The notes under the pieces were generated by a model that made no database searches, was not told where the DNA came from, and saw only the letters and a program-made list of their open reading frames with translations. From contig NC_133541.1 of the NCBI RefSeq assembly GCF_048773025.1, forward strand, positions 150,368,863 through 150,432,862: 64,000 bases of DNA. Direction: 5' to 3'. Position numbers and translations under genes: made by a program. The DNA is from Camelus bactrianus (taxonomy: Eukaryota > Chordata > Mammalia > Artiodactyla > Camelidae). Below are positions 24,178 to 37,993 of the stretch, in pieces. Position 1 is the first letter of the stretch. Every line of letters starts with the position of its first letter.

Positions 24178-27100
24178 GACAAATATTAACTACAGAGTAT
24201 TTAGCATGCGGATTACCGAAATTTCATCCACCATAAAAGGCATATGTACACCGAGAATCTAGTAATCCGGGTTCGCAGGATTTTCCTAACGCCAGTTTCG
24301 AAAATCAGGCCGATTTCTCAGGAAAAATCTCTTGGAGTGATTTCTAACCAAGGGAAATGTAATTTATGTAAAATCCCTGGCCGTGAAATTCCGTGTTCCG
24401 AACATGTTACATGCATAAAGGATTCGACAACTATTCACTACAAATTTCTTAGCATGTGGATTACCGAACTGTCATCACAATATATTGAATAATGATTCTT
24501 AGAAGTATTTTCTCAGATTTTGAAGTGTTTTCTAAACGCCAGGTTCAAAAATGACGAAGTTTTCGCAGAAAAACTCTCTCGGAGCGAGTTCTACCCAATA
24601 GAGAAGTCATTTACATAGTTTCAATCACCGTGAAATTCCACGTTCTGAATACGGTACATGCCTCACGGATTAGAAAATGATTCTTTAATATGTTGTGAAA
24701 ATATGGATTCCCGAACTTTCTTGCAACATAAATGCACATTTACACCTGCAAATATTTACTCCCTTTTTGCAGCTTTTACCAAACTTCAGATTTGATAATC
24801 ATGCAATGTTCGCAGAAAAATTCTCTTCTAGCTCGTTCTACTCAATAGAATTGTAATTTACATAGTTTCATTACCGTGAAATTTCGTTTTCCAAAAGCGC
24901 TACATGAATCACGGTTTAAAAAATAATTACTACACTGTTATTAACATGTGGATTACCGGACTTTCATTCACCAGTCAAGGCATATTGACACTTAGAAGCA
25001 TTTTCTCAAATTTCACAGGGTTCCCCTAATGGCAGTTTTCAAAATGAGGCACATTTCGCAGAAAAATTCTCTTCAAACGAGTTCTACCCAATAGACATGT
25101 AACTTCCATTTTTCCCTTCACTATGACATTCCATATTCTGAACACGTTTCATGCATCACGAGGTCGACAAACATTCTTTAATGAGTGTGAGCATGTGGAT
25201 TACCGAACTTTCATCCACCATACAAGGCATATTTACACCTAGAAGTAGTTATTCTGATTTTGCAGGTTTTTCCTAACATCCAGTTTCGAAAATCATGAAA
25301 TTTTCAGAGAAACATTCAATTCAAGCGAGTTCTATCCAGTAGAATTGTTATTTTCAGAGCTTCACTCACCGAGACATTCCGTGTTCCGAAAACGTTACAT
25401 TCATCACTGCTTCAACAAACATTATTTAATGACCGTTAGCATGTTGATTACCGATATTTCAACCACAATACAAGGCATATTTACACCTAGAAACATTTAC
25501 TTAGATTTCGCAGGTTTTCCTAATATCACTTACGAAAATCAGGCAGTTTTCGCAGAAAAATTCTCTTGGTGCATGTTCTATCCAATAGACATCTCATTTT
25601 TATAGATACCTACACCGTAACATTCCGTGTACCAAAAACGGTCCATGCACCACGGATTCAACAAATATCACTGCTGAGTTCTTAGCATGTGAATTACACT
25701 TCTTTAATAACCCATTGAAACACATTGTCACCTTAAAGCATTTACTCAGATTTTGCAGCGTTTTCATAACAACAGTTTCCAAACTGAGGCAGATTTTTCA
25801 GTAAAATGCTCCTGGAGCGTGTTCTAACCAAGAGATATGTAATTTACATAGTTTGCCTCACCGTGACAGTCCATGTTCCGAACGCATTACACACATCACG
25901 ATTTGACAAACATTCTTAATGAGTTGTGTACATGTGTATTACACAACTTTCATCCACCATACAAGGCATATTGACACCTAGAAATATTAACACTGAGTTC
26001 GCAGATATTTCCTAATAGCAGTTTCGAAAATCAGGCAGTTTTCAAAGGAAAAAACTGTTGGAGCGTGTTCTACCCAATAGATATGTAAATTACATAGATT
26101 CTCCCACTGTGAAATTACGTGTTTTGAACACGCTACATGCAGAAAAGTTTCGACAAAAATACACTACTGGGTTGTTTGCATGTGGATTACAGGACTTTCT
26201 CACTATAGAAGGCATATAGATGCTTAGAAGCATTTTTTGTGATTTCACAGGGATTTCCAAACGCCAGTTTTGAAAATGAGGCCGATTTCACAGCAAAAAC
26301 CTCTTGGAGCGGGTTCTAAACAATAGATATGTAATTTACATGGATTCGCTCACCGTCAAATTCCGTCTTCCGAACACGCTACATGCATCTCGGGTGCGAC
26401 AAATATTCACTACAGAGTTGTTAGCAAGTGGATTACAGCACTTTCATCCTCCATACAAGGCTTGCTGACACTTTGAAGAATTTTCTCAGATTTCACACGT
26501 TAGTTTGAATGCCAGTTTTGAAAATGAGGCAGATTTGGCAGAAAAATGCTCTTGGAGCCATTTCTACCCAAAAGATAGGTAATTTCCCTACTTTCAATCA
26601 CCGTGACATTCTGTGTTCTGAACACGTTACATGCACCACGGATTCAACAAACATTCTTTTATGAGTTGTGTACATGTGTTTTAACGAACTTTAATCCACC
26701 TTACAGTGCATATTTATACATAGAAATTTTATTCTGATTTAGTAGTGTTCTCCTAATGTCAGTCTCTAAAATCATGCAGTTTCCACAGAAAAATCCTCTT
26801 GGAGCGAGTTCTACCCAATAGACATGCAATTTACATAGAATCCGTCATTGTGAAATTCCGTGTTCCGAAAAAGCTACATGCATCACGGATTCAAAAAATA
26901 TTCACTACAGAGTTGTTAGCATAAGGATTACCGAACTTTCATCCACCCTAAAAGCCATGTTGACAATTTGAAGCATTTTCTCACATTTCGAAAGTTTTTC
27001 CTAATGCCGGTATTGAAAAGGAGGCAGATTTGCCAGAAAACTTCTCGTGGAGCGAGTACTTCCCAATAGAAATGTAATTTACATAGTTTCCCTCACAGTG

Positions 27101-27631
27101 ACATTCCATTTTCTTCACACGCTTCATACATCAAGGTTTCAACAAACTTTCTCGAATGAGTTGTGAACATGTAGATTACAGAACTTTCATCCACCATACA
27201 TGGCATATTTACAACTAGAAACATTAACTCTGAATTTGCAGCTTTTTCCTAATGCCAGTTTGGAAAATCAGGCCGTTTTCTCAGGGAAAAACTTTTGGAG
27301 CGAATTCTAACCAATAGGTGTGTAATTTACATAGATTCCATAGCCGGGATTGTCCGTGATATGATCACACTGCATGCATAACGCTTTCTAAAAATATTCA
27401 CCACAGAATAGTTTGCATGTGGCTTTAAGATCTTGCATCACAATACAAGGCATATTGACACTTTGAAGAATTTTCTCTGATTTTGCAGAGATTTTCAAAC
27501 GCCAGGTTCAAAAATGAGGCAGAATTCTCAGAAAAACTCTTAGAGCAAATTCTACCCGAGACAAGTATTTTACATGGATTCACTCACCGTGAAATTCTGT
27601 GTTCCGAAAACACTTCACGTATCTAGGATTC
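24178..27631 (+). repeat. HOR copy 8 (3,454 bp)
   Basis: Middle block: C101, A253, C399, A601, C735, T1083, G2217, T2273, A3049, T3149, C3205, G3324. I saw no private change by eye. Confidence 0.97.
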
Positions 27632-30600
27632 GACAAATATTAACTACAGAGTATTTAGCATGCGGATTACCGAAATTTCATCCACCATAAAAGGCATATG
27701 TACACCGAGAATCTAGTAATCCGGGTTCGCAGGATTTTCCTAACGCCAGTTTCGAAAATCAGGCCGATTTCTCAGGAAAAATCTCTTGGAGTGATTTCTA
27801 ACCAAGGGAAATGTAATTTATGTAAAATCCCTGGCCGTGAAATTCCGTGTTCCGAACATGTTACATGCATAAAGGATTCGACAACTATTCACTACAAATT
27901 TCTTAGCATGTGGATTACCGAACTGTCATCACAATATATTGAATAATGATTCTTAGAAGTATTTTCTCAGATTTTGAAGTGTTTTCTAAACGCCAGGTTC
28001 AAAAATGACGAAGTTTTCGCAGAAAAACTATCTCGGAGCGAGTTCTACCCAATAGAGAAGTCATTTACATAGTTTCAATCACCGTGAAATTCCACGTTCT
28101 GAATACGGTACATGCCTCACGGATTAGAAAATGATTCTTTAATATGTTGTGAAAATATGGATTCCCGAACTTTCTTGCAACATAAATGCACATTTACACC
28201 TGCAAATATTTACTCCCTTTTTGCAGCTTTTACCAAACTTCAGATTTGATAATCATGCAATGTTCGCAGAAAAATTCTCTTCTAGCTCGTTCTACTCAAT
28301 AGAATTGTAATTTACATAGTTTCATTACCGTGAAATTTCGTTTTCCAAAAGCGCTACATGAATCACGGTTTAAAAAATAATTACTACACTGTTATTAACA
28401 TGTGGATTACCGGACTTTCATTCACCAGTCAAGGCATATAGACACTTAGAAGCATTTTCTCAAATTTCACAGGGTTCCCCTAATGGCAGTTTTCAAAATG
28501 AGGCACATTTCGCAGAAAAATTCTCTTCAAACGAGTTCTACCCAATAGACATGTAACTTCCATTTTTCCCTTCACTATGACATTCCATATTCTGAACACG
28601 TTTCATGCATCACGAGGTCGACAAACATTCTTTAATGAGTGTGAGCATGTGGATTACCGAACTTTCATCCACCATACAAGGCATATTTACACCTAGAAGT
28701 AGTTATTCTGATTTTGCAGGTTTTTCCTAACATCCAGTTTCGAAAATCATGAAATTTTCAGAGAAACATTCAATTCAAGTGAGTTCTATCCAGTAGAATT
28801 GTTATTTTCAGAGCTTCACTCACCGAGACATTCCGTGTTCCGAAAACGTTACATTCATCACTGCTTCAACAAACATTATTTAATGACCGTTAGCATGTTG
28901 ATTACCGATATTTCAACCACAATACAAGGCATATTTACACCTAGAAACATTTACTTAGATTTCGCAGGTTTTCCTAATATCACTTACGAAAATCAGGCAG
29001 TTTTCGCAGAAAAATTCTCTTGGTGCATGTTCTATCCAATAGACATCTCATTTTTATAGATACCTACACCGTAACATTCCGTGTACCAAAAACGGTCCAT
29101 GCACCACGGATTCAACAAATATCACTGCTGAGTTCTTAGCATGTGAATTACACTTCTTTAATAACCCATTGAAACACATTGTCACCTTAAAGCATTTACT
29201 CAGATTTTGCAGCGTTTTCATAACAACAGTTTCCAAACTGAGGCAGATTTTTCAGTAAAATGCTCCTGGAGCGTGTTCTAACCAAGAGATATGTAATTTA
29301 CATAGTTTGCCTCACCGTGACAGTCCATGTTCCGAACGCATTACACACATCACGATTTGACAAACATTCTTAATGAGTTGTGTACATGTGTATTACACAA
29401 CTTTCATCCACCATACAAGGCATATTGACACCTAGAAATATTAACACTGAGTTCGCAGATATTTCCTAATAGCAGTTTCGAAAATCAGGCAGTTTTCAAA
29501 GGAAAAAACTGTTGGAGCGTGTTCTACCCAATAGATATGTAAATTACATAGATTCTCCCACTGTGAAATTACGTGTTTTGAACACGCTACATGCAGAAAA
29601 GTTTCGACAAAAATACACTACTGGGTTGTTTGCATGTGGATTACAGGACTTTCTCACTATAGAAGGCATATAGATGCTTAGAAGCATTTTTTGTGATTTC
29701 ACAGGGATTTCCAAACGCCAGTTTTGAAAATGAGGCCGATTTCACAGCAAAAACCTCTTGGAGCGGGTTCTAAACAATAGATATGTAATTTACATGGATT
29801 CGCTCACCGTCAAATTCCGTCTTCCGAACACGCTACATGCATCTCGGGTGCGACAAATATTCACTACAGAGTTGTTAGCAAGTGGATTACAGCACTTTCA
29901 TCCTCCATACAAGGCTTGCTGACACTTTGAAGAATTTTCTCAGATTTCACACGTTAGTTTGAATGCCAGTTTTGAAAATGAGGCAGATTTGGCAGAAAAA
30001 TGCTCTTGGAGCCATTTCTACCCAAAAGATAGGTAATTTCCCTACTTTCAATCACCGTGACATTCTGTGTTCTGAACACGTTACATGCACCACGGATTCA
30101 ACAAACATTCTTTTATGAGTTGTGTACATGTGTTTTAACGAACTTTAATCCACCTTACAGTGCATATTTATACATAGAAATTTTATTCTGATTTAGTAGT
30201 GTTCTCCTAATGTCAGTCTCTAAAATCATGCAGTTTCCACAGAAAAATCCTCTTGGAGCGAGTTCTACCCAATAGACATGCAATTTACATAGAATCCGTC
30301 ATTGTGAAATTCCGTGTTCCGAAAAAGCTACATGCATCACGGATTCAAAAAATATTCACTACAGAGTTGTTAGCATAAGGATTACCGAACTTTCATCCAC
30401 CCTAAAAGCCATGTTGACAATTTGAAGCATTTTCTCACATTTCGAAAGTTTTTCCTAATGCCGGTATTGAAAAGGAGGCAGATTTGCCAGAAAACTTCTC
30501 GTGGAGCGAGTACTTCCCAATAGAAATGTAATTTACATAGTTTCCCTCACAGTGACATTCCATTTTCTTCACACGCTTCATACATCAAGGTTTCAACAAA

Positions 30601-31085
30601 CTTTCTCGAATGAGTTGTGAACATGTAGATTACAGAACTTTCATCCACCATACATGGCATATTTACAACTAGAAACATTAACTCTGAATTTGCAGCTTTT
30701 TCCTAATGCCAGTTTGGAAAATCAGGCCGTTTTCTCAGGGAAAAACTTTTGGAGCGAATTCTAACCAATAGGTGTGTAATTTACATAGATTCCATAGCCG
30801 GGATTGTCCGTGATATGATCACACTGCATGCATAAAGCTTTCTAAAAATATTCACCACAGAATAGTTTGCATGTGGCTTTAAGATCTTGCATCACAATAC
30901 AAGGCATATTGACACTTTGAAGAATTTTCTCTGATTTTGCAGAGATTTTCAAACGCCAGGTTCAAAAATGAGGCAGAATTCTCAGAAAAACTCTTAGAGC
31001 AAATTCTACCCGAGACAAGTATTTTACATGGATTCACTCACCGTGAAATTCTGTGTTCCGAAAACACTTCACGTATCTAGGATTC
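27632..31085 (+). repeat. HOR copy 9 (3,454 bp)
   Basis: Middle block with A399. It carries T1149 in monomer 5 (AAGTGAG), shared with copy 11 but not with copy 10 between them. It has A3205 in monomer 13 (CATAAAGCTT, a HindIII site), shared with copy 12. A private change in monomer 4 reads GGCATATAGACAC in place of GGCATATTGACAC. Confidence 0.97.
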
Positions 31086-34000
31086 GACAAATATTAACTA
31101 CAGAGTATTTAGCATGCGGATTACCGAAATTTCATCCACCATAAAAGGCATATGTACACCGAGAATCTAGTAATCCGGGTTCGCAGGATTTTCCTAACGC
31201 CAGTTTCGAAAATCAGGCCGATTTCTCAGGAAAAATCTCTTGGAGTGATTTCTAACCAAGGGAAATGTAATTTATGTAAAATCCCTGGCCGTGAAATTCC
31301 GTGTTCCGAACATGTTACATGCATAAAGGATTCGACAACTATTCACTACAAATTTCTTAGCATGTGGATTACCGAACTGTCATCACAATATATTGAATAA
31401 TGATTCTTAGAAGTATTTTCTCAGATTTTGAAGTGTTTTCTAAACGCCAGGTTCAAAAATGACGAAGTTTTCGCAGAAAAACTATCTCGGAGCGAGTTCT
31501 ACCCAATAGAGAAGTCATTTACATAGTTTCAATCACCGTGAAATTCCACGTTCTGAATACGGTACATGCCTCACGGATTAGAAAATGATTCTTTAATATG
31601 TTGTGAAAATATGGATTCCCGAACTTTCTTGCAACATAAATGCACATTTACACCTGCAAATATTTACTCCCTTTTTGCAGCTTTTACCAAACTTCAGATT
31701 TGATAATCATGCAATGTTCGCAGAAAAATTCTCTTCTAGCTCGTTCTACTCAATAGAATTGTAATTTACATAGTTTCATTACCGTGAAATTTCGTTTTCC
31801 AAAAGCGCTACATGAATCACGGTTTAAAAAATAATTACTACACTGTTATTAACATGTGGATTACCGGACTTTCATTCACCAGTCAAGGCATATTGACACT
31901 TAGAAGCATTTTCTCAAATTTCACAGGGTTCCCCTAATGGCAGTTTTCAAAATGAGGCACATTTCGCAGAAAAATTCTCTTCAAACGAGTTCTACCCAAT
32001 AGACATGTAACTTCCATTTTTCCCTTCACTATGACATTCCATATTCTGAACACGTTTCATGCATCACGAGGTCGACAAACATTCTTTAATGAGTGTGAGC
32101 ATGTGGATTACCGAACTTTCATCCACCATACAAGGCATATTTACACCTAGAAGTAGTTATTCTGATTTTGCAGGTTTTTCCTAACATCCAGTTTCGAAAA
32201 TCATGAAATTTTCAGAGAAACATTCAATTCAAGCGAGTTCTATCCAGTAGAATTGTTATTTTCAGAGCTTCACTCACCGAGACATTCCGTGTTCCGAAAA
32301 CGTTACATTCATCACTGCTTCAACAAACATTATTTAATGACCGTTAGCATGTTGATTACCGATATTTCAACCACAATACAAGGCATATTTACACCTAGAA
32401 ACATTTACTTAGATTTCGCAGGTTTTCCTAATATCACTTACGAAAATCAGGCAGTTTTCGCAGAAAAATTCTCTTGGTGCATGTTCTATCCAATAGACAT
32501 CTCATTTTTATAGATACCTACACCGTAACATTCCGTGTACCAAAAACGGTCCATGCACCACGGATTCAACAAATATCACTGCTGAGTTCTTAGCATGTGA
32601 ATTACACTTCTTTAATAACCCATTGAAACACATTGTCACCTTAAAGCATTTACTCAGATTTTGCAGCGTTTTCATAACAACAGTTTCCAAACTGAGGCAG
32701 ATTTTTCAGTAAAATGCTCCTGGAGCGTGTTCTAACCAAGAGATATGTAATTTACATAGTTTGCCTCACCGTGACAGTCCATGTTCCGAACGCATTACAC
32801 ACATCACGATTTGACAAACATTCTTAATGAGTTGTGTACATGTGTATTACACAACTTTCATCCACCATACAAGGCATATTGACACCTAGAAATATTAACA
32901 CTGAGTTCGCAGATATTTCCTAATAGCAGTTTCGAAAATCAGGCAGTTTTCAAAGGAAAAAACTGTTGGAGCGTGTTCTACCCAATAGATATGTAAATTA
33001 CATAGATTCTCCCACTGTGAAATTACGTGTTTTGAACACGCTACATGCAGAAAAGTTTCGACAAAAATACACTACTGGGTTGTTTGCATGTGGATTACAG
33101 GACTTTCTCACTATAGAAGGCATATAGATGCTTAGAAGCATTTTTTGTGATTTCACAGGGATTTCCAAACGCCAGTTTTGAAAATGAGGCCGATTTCACA
33201 GCAAAAACCTCTTGGAGCGGGTTCTAAACAATAGATATGTAATTTACATGGATTCGCTCACCGTCAAATTCCGTCTTCCGAACACGCTACATGCATCTCG
33301 GATGCGACAAATATTCACTACAGAGTTGTTAGCAAGTGGATTACAGCACTTTCATCCTCCATACAAGGCTTGCTGACACTTTGAAGAATTTTCTCAGATT
33401 TCACACGTTAGTTTGAATGCCAGTTTTGAAAATGAGGCAGATTTGGCAGAAAAATGCTCTTGGAGCCATTTCTACCCAAAAGATAGGTAATTTCCCTACT
33501 TTCAATCACCGTGACATTCTGTGTTCTGAACACGTTACATGCACCACGGATTCAACAAACATTCTTTTATGAGTTGTGTACATGTGTTTTAACGAACTTT
33601 AATCCACCTTACAGTGCATATTTATACATAGAAATTTTATTCTGATTTAGTAGTGTTCTCCTAATGTCAGTCTCTAAAATCATGCAGTTTCCACAGAAAA
33701 ATCCTCTTGGAGCGAGTTCTACCCAATAGACATGCAATTTACATAGAATCCGTCATTGTGAAATTCCGTGTTCCGAAAAAGCTACATGCATCACGGATTC
33801 AAAAAATATTCACTACAGAGTTGTTAGCATAAGGATTACCGAACTTTCATCCACCCTAAAAGCCATGTTGACAATTTGAAGCATTTTCTCACATTTCGAA
33901 AGTTTTTCCTAATGCCGGTATTGAAAAGGAGGCAGATTTGCCAGAAAACTTCTCGTGGAGCGAGTACTTCCCAATAGAAATGTAATTTACATAGTTTCCC

Positions 34001-34539
34001 TCACAGTGACATTCCATTTTCTTCACACGCTTCATACATCAAGGTTTCAACAAACTTTCTCGAATGAGTTGTGAACATGTAGATTACAGAACTTTCATCC
34101 ACCATACATGGCATATTTACAACTAGAAACATTAACTCTGAATTTGCAGCTTTTTCCTAATGCCAGTTTGGAAAATCAGGCCGTTTTCTCAGGGAAAAAC
34201 TTTTGGAGCGAATTCTAACCAATAGGTGTGTAATTTACATAGATTCCATAGCCGGGATTGTCCGTGATATGATCACACTGCATGCATAACGCTTTCTAAA
34301 AATATTCACCACAGAATAGTTTGCATGTGGCTTTAAGATCTTGCATCACAATACAAGGCATATTGACACTTTGAAGAATTTTCTCTGATTTTGCAGAGAT
34401 TTTCAAACACCAGGTTCAAAAATGAGGCAGAATTCTCAGAAAAACTCTTAGAGCAAATTCTACCCGAGACAAGTATTTTACATGGATTCACTCACCGTGA
34501 AATTCTGTGTTCCGAAAACACTTCACGTATCTAGGATTC
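31086..34539 (+). repeat. HOR copy 10 (3,454 bp)
   Basis: Middle block by C101, A601, A3049 and T3149, but A3324 (AAACACC) as in copies 1-3 and 14-18, and A2217. It interrupts the T1149 variant shared by copies 9 and 11. Confidence 0.97.
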
Positions 34540-37500
34540 GACAAATATTAACTACAGAGTATTTAGCATGCGGATTACCGAAATTTCATCCACCATAAAA
34601 GGCATATGTACACCGAGAATCTAGTAATCCGGGTTCGCAGGATTTTCCTAACGCCAGTTTCGAAAATCAGGCCGATTTCTCAGGAAAAATCTCTTGGAGT
34701 GATTTCTAACCAAGGGAAATGTAATTTATGTAAAATCCCTGGCCGTGAAATTCCGTGTTCCGAACATGTTACATGCATAAAGGATTCGACAACTATTCAC
34801 TACAAATTTCTTAGCATGTGGATTACCGAACTGTCATCACAATATATTGAATAATGATTCTTAGAAGTATTTTCTCAGATTTTGAAGTGTTTTCTAAACG
34901 CCAGGTTCAAAAATGACGAAGTTTTCGCAGAAAAACTATCTCGGAGCGAGTTCTACCCAATAGAGAAGTCATTTACATAGTTTCAATCACCGTGAAATTC
35001 CACGTTCTGAATACGGTACATGCCTCACGGATTAGAAAATGATTCTTTAATATGTTGTGAAAATATGGATTCCCGAACTTTCTTGCAACATAAATGCACA
35101 TTTACACCTGCAAATATTTACTCCCTTTTTGCAGCTTTTACCAAACTTCAGATTTGATAATCATGCAATGTTCGCAGAAAAATTCTCTTCTAGCTCGTTC
35201 TACTCAATAGAATTGTAATTTACATAGTTTCATTACCGTGAAATTTCGTTTTCCAAAAGCGCTACATGAATCACGGTTTAAAAAATAATTACTACACTGT
35301 TATTAACATGTGGATTACCGGACTTTCATTCACCAGTCAAGGCATATTGACACTTAGAAGCATTTTCTCAAATTTCACAGGGTTCCCCTAATGGCAGTTT
35401 TCAAAATGAGGCACATTTCGCAGAAAAATTCTCTTCAAACGAGTTCTACCCAATAGACATGTAACTTCCATTTTTCCCTTCACTATGACATTCCATATTC
35501 TGAACACGTTTCATGCATCACGAGGTCGACAAACATTCTTTAATGAGTGTGAGCATGTGGATTACCGAACTTTCATCCACCATACAAGGCATATTTACAC
35601 CTAGAAGTAGTTATTCTGATTTTGCAGGTTTTTCCTAACATCCAGTTTCGAAAATCATGAAATTTTCAGAGAAACATTCAATTCAAGTGAGTTCTATCCA
35701 GTAGAATTGTTATTTTCAGAGCTTCACTCACCGAGACATTCCGTGTTCCGAAAACGTTACATTCATCACTGCTTCAACAAACATTATTTAATGACCGTTA
35801 GCATGTTGATTACCGATATTTCAACCACAATACAAGGCATATTTACACCTAGAAACATTTACTTAGATTTCGCAGGTTTTCCTAATATCACTTACGAAAA
35901 TCAGGCAGTTTTCGCAGAAAAATTCTCTTGGTGCATGTTCTATCCAATAGACATCTCATTTTTATAGATACCTACACCGTAACATTCCGTGTACCAAAAA
36001 CGGTCCATGCACCACGGATTCAACAAATATCACTGCTGAGTTCTTAGCATGTGAATTACACTTCTTTAATAACCCATTGAAACACATTGTCACCTTAAAG
36101 CATTTACTCAGATTTTGCAGCGTTTTCATAACAACAGTTTCCAAACTGAGGCAGATTTTTCAGTAAAATGCTCCTGGAGCGTGTTCTAACCAAGAGATAT
36201 GTAATTTACATAGTTTGCCTCACCGTGACAGTCCATGTTCCGAACGCATTACACACATCACGATTTGACAAACATTCTTAATGAGTTGTGTACATGTGTA
36301 TTACACAACTTTCATCCACCATACAAGGCATATTGACACCTAGAAATATTAACACTGAGTTCGCAGATATTTCCTAATAGCAGTTTCAAAAATCAGGCAG
36401 TTTTCAAAGGAAAAAACTGTTGGAGCGTGTTCTACCCAATAGATATGTAAATTACATAGATTCTCCCACTGTGAAATTACGTGTTTTGAACACGCTACAT
36501 GCAGAAAAGTTTCGACAAAAATACACTACTGGGTTGTTTGCATGTGGATTACAGGACTTTCTCACTATAGAAGGCATATAGATGCTTAGAAGCATTTTTT
36601 GTGATTTCACAGGGATTTCCAAACGCCAGTTTTGAAAATGAGGCCGATTTCACAGCAAAAACCTCTTGGAGCGGGTTCTAAACAATAGATATGTAATTTA
36701 CATGGATTCGCTCACCGTCAAATTCCGTCTTCCGAACACGCTACATGCATCTCGGGTGCGACAAATATTCACTACAGAGTTGTTAGCAAGTGGATTACAG
36801 CACTTTCATCCACCATACAAGGCTTGCTGACACTTTGAAGAATTTTCTCAGATTTCACACGTTAGTTTGAATGCCAGTTTTGAAAATGAGGCAGATTTGG
36901 CAGAAAAATGCTCTTGGAGCCATTTCTACCCAAAAGATAGGTAATTTCCCTACTTTCAATCACCGTGACATTCTGTGTTCTGAACACGTTACATGCACCA
37001 CGGATTCAACAAACATTCTTTTATGAGTTGTGTACATGTGTTTTAACGAACTTTAATCCACCTTACAGTGCATATTTATACATAGAAATTTTATTCTGAT
37101 TTAGTAGTGTTCTCCTAATGTCAGTCTCTAAAATCATGCAGTTTCCACAGAAAAATCCTCTTGGAGCGAGTTCTACCCAATAGACATGCAATTTACATAG
37201 AATCCGTCATTGTGAAATTCCGTGTTCCGAAAAAGCTACATGCATCACGGATTCAAAAAATATTCACTACAGAGTTGTTAGCATAAGGATTACCGAACTT
37301 TCATCCACCCTAAAAGCCATGTTGACAATTTGAAGCATTTTCTCACATTTCGAAAGTTTTTCCTAATGCCGGTATTGAAAAGGAGGCAGATTTGCCAGAA
37401 AACTTCTCGTGGAGCGAGTACTTCCCAATAGAAATGTAATTTACATAGTTTCCCTCACAGTGACATTCCATTTTCTTCACACGCTTCATACATCAAGGTT

Positions 37501-37993
37501 TCAACAAACTTTCTCGAATGAGTTGTGAACATGTAGATTACAGAACTTTCATCCACCATACATGGCATATTTACAACTAGAAACATTAACTCTGAATTTG
37601 CAGCTTTTTCCTAATGCCAGTTTGGAAAATCAGGCCGTTTTCTCAGGGAAAAACTTTTGGAGCGAATTCTAACCAATAGGTGTGTAATTTACATAGATTC
37701 CATAGCCGGGATTGTCCGTGATATGATCACACTGCATGCATAACGCTTTCTAAAAATATTCACCACAGAATAGTTTGCATGTGGCTTTAAGATCTTGCAT
37801 CACAATACAAGGCATATTGACACTTTGAAGAATTTTCTCTGATTTTGCAGAGATTTTCAAACACCAGGTTCAAAAATGAGGCAGAATTCTCAGAAAAACT
37901 CTTAGAGCAAATTCTACCCGAGACAAGTATTTTACATGGATTCACTCACCGTGAAATTCTGTGTTCCGAAAACACTTCACGTATCTAGGATTC
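34540..37993 (+). repeat. HOR copy 11 (3,454 bp), last of the middle block
   Basis: This is the last copy with C101 and with the continuous run of A601. It has T1149 (shared with copy 9), A1849 in monomer 8 (TTTCAAAAATCAGG, shared with copy 12), A2273 and A3324. It looks transitional between the middle and last blocks. Confidence 0.97.
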
